From: Pelobacter sp. UBA5610
Lineage (GTDB): Bacteria; Desulfobacterota; Desulfuromonadia; Desulfuromonadales; Syntrophotaleaceae
Direction: 5' to 3'
Length of the DNA stretch: 20,097 bases
Assembly: GCA_002424645.1 (NCBI GenBank)
Contig: DIKU01000067.1
Span: 12,138 to 32,234 of the forward strand
Shown here: positions 1 to 6,566 of the stretch, one piece after another
How positions within the stretch are numbered: position 1 is the stretch's first letter
Layout: every line of letters begins with the position of its first letter
Translations under genes and position numbers: made by a program
The notes under the pieces: model-generated
Seen by the model: only the letters and a program-made list of their open reading frames with translations
The model's database searches: none
What the model was told of the DNA's origin: nothing

Positions 1-44
1 TTTGTAAGGGCCATATTTTTCATTCTGAAAGGAACGCGTCAACC

Positions 45-644
45 ATGCTGGAAATTTTTCAAAAGGGTGGCCCCCTTATGTATCCCATTCTGCTCTGTTC
101 GATCATGGCGATGGCTATCTTTTTCGAACGCTTATGGACTTTTTTTCGCGTAGGGCGGGGTCGGGATGAACTGGTCCGTGAGGTTGAGCAATTGGTTTTG
201 AAAGGTCGCATCGAAGAGGCGATCATCGTCTGCCAGAGAAGCGATACGCCTCTTTCACGTATTTTACTGTCGGCCTTGCGCGCTCATGGCCGTACGCGCG
301 ATCAGATCAAGACCGTCGTTGAAGAAACGGGTAGCAGGGAGGCCGCACCCCTTGAACGTTTTCTGGGTTTGCTCGGTACTATGGCCACTATTTCGCCGTT
401 ACTTGGGTTGCTTGGAACCGTACTTGGCATGATACGGGCCTTTACCGTTATAGCGACCGCGGGATCGGGAACGCCGGAAACTCTTGGTGGTGGCATATCC
501 GAAGCCTTGATTACCACTGCGGCCGGTTTGACCGTAGCCATTCCGACTATCCTGCTTCACAAGTACCTGACCAGTCGTCTTGATCACATGGTGCTCAAAA
601 TGGAAGAAAGCTCCCTGCACCTTGTCGACCTGCTGGGGGAATAG
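45..644 (+). CDS. exbB: MotA/TolQ/ExbB-type proton channel subunit
   Basis: Inner-membrane proton channel subunit of the ExbB/TolQ/MotA family, 199 aa, which with an ExbD/TolR partner uses the proton gradient to energise envelope processes. A first membrane segment lies at about residues 11-28. The long cytoplasmic segment contains the helical stretch 40-100. Two further membrane segments hold the family signature: ATISPLLGLLGTVLGMI at 114-130 and a Gly-rich GGGISEALITTAAG run at 148-161. The length fits ExbB better than the usually longer TolQ. A Shine-Dalgarno AAAGGAA lies at 28-34, ten bases before ATG. The exbD-like gene starts 3 nt after the stop, so the two are co-transcribed. No TonB, TolA or Pal gene is visible in the window, so ExbB versus TolQ cannot be settled. 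The promoter must lie upstream of the window. Confidence 0.93.
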   Translation: MLEIFQKGGPLMYPILLCSIMAMAIFFERLWTFFRVGRGRDELVREVEQLVLKGRIEEAIIVCQRSDTPLSRILLSALRAHGRTRDQIKTVVEETGSREAAPLERFLGLLGTMATISPLLGLLGTVLGMIRAFTVIATAGSGTPETLGGGISEALITTAAGLTVAIPTILLHKYLTSRLDHMVLKMEESSLHLVDLLGE

Positions 645-647
645 CCC

Positions 648-1058
648 ATGGCTTTTTTACGCAAAAAACGCGAAGAACCACGGGTTGACCTGACTTCCAT
701 GGTTGATGTGGTTTTTCTCCTGCTGATTTTTTTCATGATTTCCACGACTTTTGTCGAAGCCCCCGGCATCGATGTCAAATTGCCAGAATCTTCTTCGCAG
801 GCGTCTAAGCCTGAAGTGCAGGAAATAAAAGTTTATTTGTCGCAAAACGGGGAAATATCCATCGGTAAGGATAAGGTGACCCGGGAGGAACTTGAATATC
901 GTCTGCGCGCCTATGGAAACGAAGCCCGACAAATGACCTTTGTATTGCTGGCGGATCGTGACGCCCGCCACGGTGAGGTGGTGCGCCTGATGGATATGGC
1001 CAAGGCCGCGCAATTCAAAACCCTGGCCATCGCTACGGAGTACGCTAAAAACCCATGA
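648..1058 (+). CDS. exbD: ExbD/TolR-type biopolymer transport protein
   Basis: Partner of the preceding channel subunit: 136 aa with a short basic cytoplasmic N-terminus (KKREE), one membrane helix at about 18-34 and a periplasmic domain. The helix carries Asp20 in the LTSMVDVVF motif, which matches the conserved proton-carrying Asp of ExbD/TolR. After the helix comes the typical VEAPGIDVKLP stretch leading into the periplasmic fold, and a late ADRDARHGEVVRLMDMA segment that is common in the family. The Shine-Dalgarno GGGGGA lies at the end of the upstream gene. The stop overlaps the next start (ATGA at 1055-1058), so translation of the ROK kinase is probably coupled to this gene. The family is clear; the partner energised (TonB, TolA or another) is not. 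Confidence 0.93.
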   Translation: MAFLRKKREEPRVDLTSMVDVVFLLLIFFMISTTFVEAPGIDVKLPESSSQASKPEVQEIKVYLSQNGEISIGKDKVTREELEYRLRAYGNEARQMTFVLLADRDARHGEVVRLMDMAKAAQFKTLAIATEYAKNP

Positions 1059-2014
1059 AACGGCGAGCCGTTATCGGAATAGACCTTGGCGGCACGAATT
1101 GCCGGGGTGCCCTGGTGGGTGATGATGGGCAACTATGGTTTCAGCGTAGCATCAAAACCGAGATCGATGCGGGTTTCGATAGTTTCTGGTCGCGTTTGCT
1201 CTGTTTTTGCCGGGCATTGATAGATGATGGCATAAGGCAGGGTTACGAGCTTGGGGGGCTGGGCCTTGGGTTTCCCGGAATCGTCGCAAAAGAAGGTTTC
1301 GTGCATGTTTCACCGAATCTTTCCCCTTTAAACGGGTTCGCGTTGGCTGACCGCCTTGCCAGCCATTTGCAACTCCCGGTCCGGGTTGTTAATGATGCCA
1401 ATGCCATAGCCCTGGGAGAAGCCCGGTGGGGTGCCGGTCGTGATTTCTCAAGTTTCGTCATGGTGACCCTGGGTACAGGTGTTGGCGGCGGACTGATTAT
1501 CAATCGTCAGATCTGGAGCGGGGCCGATGGTGCCGCAGGCGAGTTGGGGCATATCACTGTTGAGCCTGCAGGTCGTCTTTGCGGTTGCGGCGGGTATGGA
1601 TGTTTGGAGCAGTACGCTTCCGGACCGGCACTGATCAGGACATGTCTGGAACAGTGGGATCATTTCAATCAAAAAGGCAGTCAGCCTTTGATTAAACCCC
1701 GTACCGCGGAAGATGTGTCTGTCGCTGCTTTTAACGGGCATCCCGCGGCGTTGGGTGCTTTTAAGTCTGCCGGACGCTATCTCGGGCAAGTACTCGCCGG
1801 TATCGCCAATCTTTTAAATCTTGAGGGTGCTGTGATCGGGGGAGGCGTCAGCGCCAATCTTGATCTGATTAGGCCATCCCTTTGTGAAGAGATCGACAAA
1901 CGTGCGTTTGACGTGTCTGCTCGCCGGATGAAAGTGGTGCCGGCCATTTTGGGGGACAGGGCAGGGATACTTGGTGCTGCTGGTGCTTTCCGCGAGATAT
2001 CCGCAGGCGTCTGA
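1055..2014 (+). CDS. ROK-family sugar kinase, probable glucokinase
   Basis: Cytoplasmic ATP-dependent sugar kinase of the ROK family, 319 aa, most likely glucokinase (glucose to glucose 6-phosphate). The ATP phosphate-binding motif DLGGTN is at 10-15. The catalytic Asp114 sits in VVNDANA at 111-117, and a second phosphate loop LGTGVGGG is at 139-146. The ROK zinc site is complete: His166 in ELGHITV, then Cys176, Cys178 and Cys183 in the CGCGGYGC motif. A third Gly-rich motif (GAVIGGGVS) lies near 258-266. The ATG overlaps the exbD stop by 4 nt, so it is expressed with the proton-channel genes. Phosphofructokinase follows about 170 nt later, which favours a glycolytic role. ROK proteins also include fructo-, allo- and ManNAc kinases. 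No N-terminal DNA-binding domain is present, so it is not a ROK repressor. Confidence 0.9.
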   Translation: MKRRAVIGIDLGGTNCRGALVGDDGQLWFQRSIKTEIDAGFDSFWSRLLCFCRALIDDGIRQGYELGGLGLGFPGIVAKEGFVHVSPNLSPLNGFALADRLASHLQLPVRVVNDANAIALGEARWGAGRDFSSFVMVTLGTGVGGGLIINRQIWSGADGAAGELGHITVEPAGRLCGCGGYGCLEQYASGPALIRTCLEQWDHFNQKGSQPLIKPRTAEDVSVAAFNGHPAALGAFKSAGRYLGQVLAGIANLLNLEGAVIGGGVSANLDLIRPSLCEEIDKRAFDVSARRMKVVPAILGDRAGILGAAGAFREISAGV

Positions 2015-2182
2015 CGATATTGAAATAGGGAAACCTGTTAATTTATTACACGGTATTCATGCTTAATAACCTATGAGTTTATAGGCTGCTTTTTGAATTG
2101 TGGAGTCTTGACGTTGCGTCATCCATGTTGAGGTCTTTGGCTGATAAGACTATTGGCACTCATTCTGATGGGAAAAAATTTT

Positions 2183-3274
2183 ATGAGCCGTTGCATTGTG
2201 ATACTGAATGGCGGGGGGGATTGCCCGGGTCTGAATGGTGTCATCCGTGGCGTGGTGCGCGCTGCGGTATTGAAGCGTGGTTGGCGCGTGTTGGGAATAG
2301 AAGATGGATTTGACGGTTTAGCCGATGGCCCACGCTGTCGCGAACTTGATCTTCAGTCTGTGCGTGGTATCTTGCCGCTCGGCGGAACGATACTTGGCAC
2401 CAGTAACCGGGGCAATCCTTTTCGGTATCCGGTAACCCAGGATGATGGGACGGTGGTTTTATCCGACGTGTCGCAACGGGTGGTGGATAATTTCCGTCGT
2501 CTCGGTGCTGATGCTCTGGTTGCGGTGGGTGGTGACGGCACCCTCAAGATTGCCCAGCGTTTGAGTCATTTGGGGGTGCCCGTGATCGGGGTGCCCAAGA
2601 CCATCGATAACGATCTGCAGGAAACCGACGTTACTTTTGGTTACAATACTGCTGTTGGTATCGTTACCGAAGCGCTCGATCGGTTGCAGACCACCGCCGA
2701 AAGTCATCATCGGGTTATGGTGGTGGAGGTTATGGGGCGGGATGCGGGATGGATAGCTCTGGAGTCCGGGATAGCCGGGTCTGCCGAGGTGATACTTCTG
2801 CCGGAAATCCCTTTTGATCTGGATCTGGTTTGTGACCACATCATGCAACGACGCGAGCAGGGGAGCCGTTTTTCCATCATCGTTGTAGCGGAAGGGGCTT
2901 TTCCTTTAGGGGGGCGCAAAGTTGTTCAGGCCTCGGCCGAACAAACGCACGGTCTTGAGCGTCTCGGTGGCATTGGCCACTATGTGGCCGGCGAGATCGA
3001 GCGGCGCAAGGGGTTGGAGACCCGGGTTGTCGTGTTGGGGCATACCCAGCGCGGCGGTACGCCATCGCCGTTTGACCGTATTTTGGCCAGCCGCTTCGGA
3101 GTGCGCGCTGTGGAACTCATTGAACGGGAGGAGTTTGGCCACATGGTCGCTCTGCACGGCCGCAATGTCGTATCCGTTCCCATTGATCAGGCCGTGAGCG
3201 GTCAGAATCTGGTTGATCCTGCCGGTAACCTGGTATGGACTGCAGAGCAGCTCGGCATTATGTTGGGGCGGTGA
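2183..3274 (+). CDS. pfkA: 6-phosphofructokinase
   Basis: Phosphofructokinase family enzyme (fructose 6-phosphate to fructose 1,6-bisphosphate), 363 aa from the chosen start. Motifs in order: N-terminal nucleotide loop GGGDCPGLNGVIRG (10-23), GGDGTLK (116-122), PKTIDND (138-144) with the catalytic Asp142, and MGRDAGWIA (184-192). Gly119 in GGDGT is the residue typical of ATP-dependent enzymes, whereas Lys139 in PKTIDND is the residue seen in PPi-type and mixed-clade enzymes. ATP is therefore the likelier donor, but this is inference. ATG at 2183 puts the GGGD motif at the usual distance from the N-terminus. Upstream in-frame TTG (2153) and ATG (2168) have no better ribosome site, and even the chosen start has only a weak one (GGGAAAA). 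A strong terminator follows at 3401. Confidence 0.93.
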   Translation: MSRCIVILNGGGDCPGLNGVIRGVVRAAVLKRGWRVLGIEDGFDGLADGPRCRELDLQSVRGILPLGGTILGTSNRGNPFRYPVTQDDGTVVLSDVSQRVVDNFRRLGADALVAVGGDGTLKIAQRLSHLGVPVIGVPKTIDNDLQETDVTFGYNTAVGIVTEALDRLQTTAESHHRVMVVEVMGRDAGWIALESGIAGSAEVILLPEIPFDLDLVCDHIMQRREQGSRFSIIVVAEGAFPLGGRKVVQASAEQTHGLERLGGIGHYVAGEIERRKGLETRVVVLGHTQRGGTPSPFDRILASRFGVRAVELIEREEFGHMVALHGRNVVSVPIDQAVSGQNLVDPAGNLVWTAEQLGIMLGR

Positions 3275-3635
3275 AAATCGTCATTTGTCCCATGTTATTG
3301 ATTGTTTGGATAAGCCAGTGATCAACGGTTGATGGTTATTTTAAAAATAGCGTTATGATGTTTTTTGGTTATGGGTGTTTAAAGCGCCACAAATCTTCGC
3401 AATCCCCTTCATCTCAAAATGGAGCGGGATTTTTTTTTGTCTAAAATGCTCATTTCGCTCGTCTCAGTTTAATGCTAATCGAGGCCGCATGGAAAATGGC
3501 TTCGCTAAACCTGGTATTTATATCCTTGCAAAATTTCCTGACGAGGCAAGAATGTAAGAAGGGAGGACGGTACGCGTTAGTGACCCCACGTTTGGAGGAC
3601 GACCGAATTGCTGCGAAAAATTAGGGGAGGCGCTC
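3275..3635. other. Intergenic region between pfkA and the zinc-ribbon gene
   Basis: 361 nt without a convincing gene. It contains a 13-bp palindrome ATCAACGGTTGAT at 3321-3333, the pfkA terminator at 3401-3438, and about 195 nt of leader before the zinc-ribbon gene. In that leader GGAGGACG occurs twice (about 3561 and 3595). A 60-codon ATG frame at 3375-3557 runs straight through the terminator hairpin and resembles nothing, so it is not called. No clear promoter was recognised. Confidence 0.6.
3401..3438 (+). terminator. Rho-independent terminator of pfkA
   Basis: The 5' arm AATCCCCTTCAT pairs with ATGGAG-C-GGGATT, giving a 12-bp stem with one G-U pair and one bulged C. The loop is CTCAAA and an uninterrupted run of T follows to 3438. 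It lies about 125 nt after the pfkA stop on the same strand, and separates the glycolytic operon from the zinc-ribbon gene. Confidence 0.85.
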
Positions 3636-3878
3636 ATGATCCGAAGACTGTGCCGGAATTGCGGTTATGAAATGATCAAGGAGTTAACCTTGGAAGGTCC
3701 CCGGTTTTTCTGTAAGGGCTGTGACGGTTACACCCCCTTTGATGAATTTGATATGGAGCCTTATTGTCCCAAGTGCGGGGATGCATTGCAGGTGTGCGGA
3801 AAATGCGTGAGTGGGTTTTTCTGTAACCGATGCGGATTGATTGTATCCAGAAAAACAATCGTATGGAAGGAAACGTGA
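3636..3878 (+). CDS. Small multi-zinc-ribbon protein, YfgJ-like
   Basis: An 80-aa cytoplasmic protein of unknown function with five CxxC pairs: Cys6/Cys9, Cys26/Cys29, Cys44/Cys47, Cys54/Cys57 and Cys63/Cys66. The first two pairs can form one zinc ribbon, and 44/47 with 63/66 a second. Cys54/Cys57 is an extra pair between them. The C-terminal half, CPKCGDALQVCGKC followed by FFCNRCGLIVSRK, resembles from memory the small E. coli zinc-ribbon protein YfgJ. A strong Shine-Dalgarno GGGGAGG lies 5-6 nt before ATG. The gene is monocistronic, preceded by a long leader and convergent with the CcdA/ArsG-like gene. It could bind metal or nucleic acid; nothing in the sequence tells which. Confidence 0.82.
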   Translation: MIRRLCRNCGYEMIKELTLEGPRFFCKGCDGYTPFDEFDMEPYCPKCGDALQVCGKCVSGFFCNRCGLIVSRKTIVWKET

Positions 3879-3921
3879 TCAGAATGTGGTCAGAGCAGAA
3901 ACCAATGCACAAACAGGCAGG

Positions 3922-3963
3922 GACTTTTTCCGGTCGAACGTCTTTTGTTCTTTTGGAAAAGTC
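3922..3963. repeat. Imperfect inverted repeat between convergent genes
   Basis: GACTTTTTCC (3922-3931) pairs with GGAAAAGTC (3955-3963), with one extra base in the left arm. It sits between the zinc-ribbon stop and the end of the minus-strand block. It may end transcription from either side, but neither arm is followed by a proper T-run, so it is not called as an intrinsic terminator. Confidence 0.35.
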
Positions 3964-4654
3964 ATAATGAAATACCCCAGAAAGTAGCCAGGCAATAATA
4001 TCCGCCTATCAATATGAACAATGTGCCGGTAAACCGTCTTGCCCAGCGTTCAAACACCTGAATGCGATTGAAGGCCATACCGACCCTGTTGGCACCCAGG
4101 GCAATCAATACTGCGAAGAACAGTACGGGCAGGCCGGTGGCGATTCCGTAAACCCCCGGCAATAACAGCCCGGATTTTTGATGTAGAGCCAAGGGTAGAA
4201 GACTTCCGAAAAACAGCGCTGCCGAAGTTGGACAGAAGGACAGCGCAAACAGAATTCCAAGAAGACCAGCTCCCCAGACGCCCATTGCTTCGGCCCGTTT
4301 CAGAAGCCTGTTGCCAAAACCGGTAACGGGAAAACTGAAAGAGACAACTCCCAATAAGATCAGTCCCACCAGAATGAGAATCGGACCCAGGGCGCGATTC
4401 ATATATTTCTGCAGGGCATGGGCTAAGAAGGGTGCGGAAAGCACGCTTGACACCAGTAGACAACCCAGTGCCAGATAGGCCAGGCTGCGGCCTGATGTGT
4501 AGAGCAGTCCTGCGGAAAAAACCTGCCGTGGGTTGTCCACACGTCGCCCGACGAAAGAGATGGCAGCGATGTTGGTGGCCAGAGGACAGGGGCTGATGGA
4601 GGTTAGCACGCCAAACCAGAAGGCCGAGGCGATGGCAATGCCATACTCGTGCAT
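3962..4654 (-). CDS. arsG: CcdA/DsbD-like membrane protein, ArsG-type permease family
   Basis: Integral membrane protein of 230 aa with about six hydrophobic helices, related to the CcdA/DsbD transmembrane domain and to the family annotated as aromatic aminoarsenical efflux permease ArsG. Two Cys-Pro motifs stand out: SISPCPLAT (Cys23) in the first helix and ALSFCPTSAA (Cys141) in a later one. These are the positions where CcdA/DsbD proteins hold their redox-active pair. Cys65 and Cys221 are also present. The start at 4654 was chosen because AAAAGGGGG lies just upstream at a normal distance, and it begins 2 nt after the ArsF-like stop. The longer frame to 4756 would overlap that gene. It is the last gene of the block. 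It could be an efflux pump or a thiol electron conduit to the exported CxxC partner. Confidence 0.85.
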   Translation of the reverse strand: MHEYGIAIASAFWFGVLTSISPCPLATNIAAISFVGRRVDNPRQVFSAGLLYTSGRSLAYLALGCLLVSSVLSAPFLAHALQKYMNRALGPILILVGLILLGVVSFSFPVTGFGNRLLKRAEAMGVWGAGLLGILFALSFCPTSAALFFGSLLPLALHQKSGLLLPGVYGIATGLPVLFFAVLIALGANRVGMAFNRIQVFERWARRFTGTLFILIGGYYCLATFWGISL

Positions 4655-4656
4655 GC

Positions 4657-5136
4657 TCAACCCCCTTTTATCATGGCAAGGGTTTGTTCCTGGATATACT
4701 GCATAAAGGCCGCTTTGTTGCGGATAAGACTCCAGACCTGATCGAGATTTTTCCACTCTTGCTGCTTGTTTCCCGACCGCCTTTCCAGAACCACCGAACG
4801 GCTATACAGCTGGAAATCTTCTACGTAATGGTCATTGCCGGACTCTTCCACGTTGATCACTTTCAATTCCAGGTTGCCGTTCTTCAAGGCTTCGGCAAAG
4901 CCGGATTGGATAGCCTCCCTGGTGTAGGCTTCGATTTTTTTGCAGGAAGAGCATCGCATGTTGCCGTGAAAGTAGTAGACCACGGTTTTGATCCGTTGCT
5001 GCGGAAGGGTAGCAGCATGTGGGGCATTGGTATGTACCGGCTGCGCGGCGCAGGCAATGGACTGAATGCCCAATCCGAAAAGTACGGCAACGCCGAAACA
5101 AAGGCAATGTTTTTTCAGAATGGCGGTGAATTTCAT
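4657..5136 (-). CDS. arsF: Exported CxxC protein, ArsF-like (nitroreductase subunit family)
   Basis: A 159-aa exported thioredoxin-like protein. Residues 1-31 look like a signal peptide: KFTAILKKH, a hydrophobic core, then IACA-AQ, an AxA-type site. Cys29 in SIAC could instead be a poor lipobox. The mature part begins with a short spacer. A beta strand TVVYYFHG (51-58) then leads to the active site MRCSSCKKIE with Cys62 and Cys65. The protein resembles the family annotated as nitrophenyl compound nitroreductase subunit ArsF, known from aromatic nitro-arsenical handling in Shewanella. ATG at 5136 has GAGG eight bases upstream and gives a proper signal peptide; the longer frame to 5205 would overlap the upstream gene. 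It lies 2 nt before the CcdA-like gene, its likely redox partner. Catalysis is inferred only. Confidence 0.85.
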   Translation of the reverse strand: MKFTAILKKHCLCFGVAVLFGLGIQSIACAAQPVHTNAPHAATLPQQRIKTVVYYFHGNMRCSSCKKIEAYTREAIQSGFAEALKNGNLELKVINVEESGNDHYVEDFQLYSRSVVLERRSGNKQQEWKNLDQVWSLIRNKAAFMQYIQEQTLAMIKGG

Positions 5137-5173
5137 GAAAAAGCCTCGTTGGTAAAATAGAAAATTCGAAAGC

Positions 5174-5407
5174 TCATGCCGCCAATATGCGTTTGAGCTC
5201 GTCAATCGAGGGGACTTTCCCCGATACCTTAACCTGTCCGTCTATGGCCAGGGCCGGCGTCATCATGACCCCGAAACTCGTAATCTCTTTGATATCGGTG
5301 ATTTTAACCAGCTCATAGTCGAGGTTCAGTTCCTGTGCTGCATCTTCGGCTTGCTTGGCAAGTTTCTGGCATTTCGCGCATCCGGTACCCAGAATCTGAA
5401 TTTTCAT
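5174..5407 (-). CDS. Small thioredoxin-fold redox protein (thioredoxin_3 type)
   Basis: A 77-aa cytoplasmic thioredoxin-fold protein. The active site GTGCAKCQK has Cys10 and Cys13, and the cis-proline motif MMTPAL (Pro51) comes about 38 residues later. The fold is minimal and lacks the N-terminal extension of classical thioredoxin. This is the type often called redox-active disulfide protein 2. ATG at 5407 is preferred over the in-frame ATG at 5413: the Shine-Dalgarno AAGGAG abuts 5413 directly but lies an ideal six bases from 5407. It sits 18 nt after the ArsP-type permease and before the ArsF-like gene. By position it could correspond to the ArsE component of arsEFG-type clusters, but I am not certain of that name. 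Likely role: passing electrons or binding a thiol-reactive ligand. Confidence 0.85.
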   Translation of the reverse strand: MKIQILGTGCAKCQKLAKQAEDAAQELNLDYELVKITDIKEITSFGVMMTPALAIDGQVKVSGKVPSIDELKRILAA

Positions 5408-5425
5408 GACCATCTCCTTTTGTTT

Positions 5426-6487
5426 TTAAATTACGAGATTGAACAGGTAGCCGACGATCAGGATGCCTGTTCCGACCACTGCGATAAACGTTGCAATGAG
5501 CTTCGGCTTGAGCACTTTGCGTAAAATGACCATCTCCGGAAAGGACAGAGCGATAACGCTCATCATAAACGCCAGAACTGTGCCCAATGCGGCGCCCTTA
5601 CCGAGTAGCGCCTCGACCACCGGGATCATGCCGGCGGCGTTGGTATACATGGGGATGCCGATGAGCACAGAGACGGGTACGGACCACCAGGCGCTCTTGC
5701 CCATGATGCCGGCCATGAAATTCTCCGGTACGAATCCGTGAATGACCGCTCCAACCAGAATGCCGATGATGACGTAAAGCCACACCTTGCCGACAATGTC
5801 CCGTACCGCGTCGATACCGAAGCCGATGCGTTCTTCCCACGACAGGGCGGTATCAGGCATGGCCGCCTGACTGACCCGCATCTCCCTTACCCAGTCTTCC
5901 ACATGATTCTCGAGTTTCAAGCGCCCGATAGTCCAACCGGCCACCGTGGCAATAAGTATCCCGGTGACAAAATACAGGGCTGCAACTTTCCAACCCAACA
6001 TGCCGAACAGCAGAACCAAGGCGATTTCATTGACCATGGGTGCCGAGATAAGGAAAGAGAAGGTTACACCCAACGGTATGCCGGCCGTGACGAAGCCGAT
6101 AAACAGGGGAACCGCAGAGCAGGAGCAGAAAGGGGTAACCACGCCCAGCAGTGCGGCCAGCACATTGCCGGTGGATTCCCGGCGACCGGCGAGGATTTTA
6201 CGGGTCAGTTCCGGGGTAATGAAGCTGCGCAACATGCCGACGCCGAACACCACAAGCACCAACAGCATCAGTACCTTAGGTGTGTCGTACAGAAAGAATT
6301 CCACCGCCGAACCAAGGTGCGAACCCGGCCTCAGGGCTATGAGATCGTAGGTGATAAACCGTGACAGCGATACAAGCTGGTGATAGAGCATGAACCAGGC
6401 GGTCAGGAACAGGCCGATTCGGATACCCATAAGCGTTTTGCGGCTTGCATTCTCTGAAGCCGGAGGTGCGCAGGTTTGGTTGTCCAT
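5426..6487 (-). CDS. arsP: ArsP/DUF318-family permease
   Basis: Membrane permease of 353 aa of the DUF318/ArsP family, which includes the organoarsenical exporter ArsP of Campylobacter. The family hallmark GVVTPFCSCSAVPLFIG lies at 115-131 with Cys121 and Cys123, followed by SAPMVNEIAL (148-157). A second half-repeat begins near 225 (FGIDAVRDIVGKVW), with GIPMYTNAAGMIPV at 277-290. About eight hydrophobic segments are visible, separated by a hydrophilic loop at about 190-222. The Shine-Dalgarno GAAGGAG lies six bases before ATG. It stands 79 nt after the iron-sulfur gene and directly before the thioredoxin-fold gene. Trivalent organoarsenical export is the best-studied role, but many family members have no known substrate. 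Confidence 0.87.
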   Translation of the reverse strand: MDNQTCAPPASENASRKTLMGIRIGLFLTAWFMLYHQLVSLSRFITYDLIALRPGSHLGSAVEFFLYDTPKVLMLLVLVVFGVGMLRSFITPELTRKILAGRRESTGNVLAALLGVVTPFCSCSAVPLFIGFVTAGIPLGVTFSFLISAPMVNEIALVLLFGMLGWKVAALYFVTGILIATVAGWTIGRLKLENHVEDWVREMRVSQAAMPDTALSWEERIGFGIDAVRDIVGKVWLYVIIGILVGAVIHGFVPENFMAGIMGKSAWWSVPVSVLIGIPMYTNAAGMIPVVEALLGKGAALGTVLAFMMSVIALSFPEMVILRKVLKPKLIATFIAVVGTGILIVGYLFNLVI

Positions 6488-6566
6488 GGGGGTGCTCCTT
6501 CAAATCTCAATACCGGAACCTGTTCTGTTGCGGAAAAAAAGTTAGTTTCTTTTCATCCCGGCTTTT

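Noticed and set aside
2070..2098. Terminator between the ROK kinase and pfkA
   Set aside because: CCTAT/ATAGG is a weak 5-bp A/T-rich stem, and the T-run is five bases away from it. Read-through into pfkA is likely.
3505..3530. Sigma-54 promoter upstream of the zinc-ribbon gene
   Set aside because: TGG and TTGC are present, but 13 bases lie between GG and GC instead of 10.
3375..3557. 60-codon plus-strand ATG frame
   Set aside because: It crosses the pfkA terminator hairpin and its T-run, lacks a ribosome site and resembles no protein.
5738..6364. 208-codon plus-strand frame
   Set aside because: Antisense to the ArsP-type permease; the hydrophilic, His/Gln-rich translation is typical of a shadow of a membrane-protein gene.
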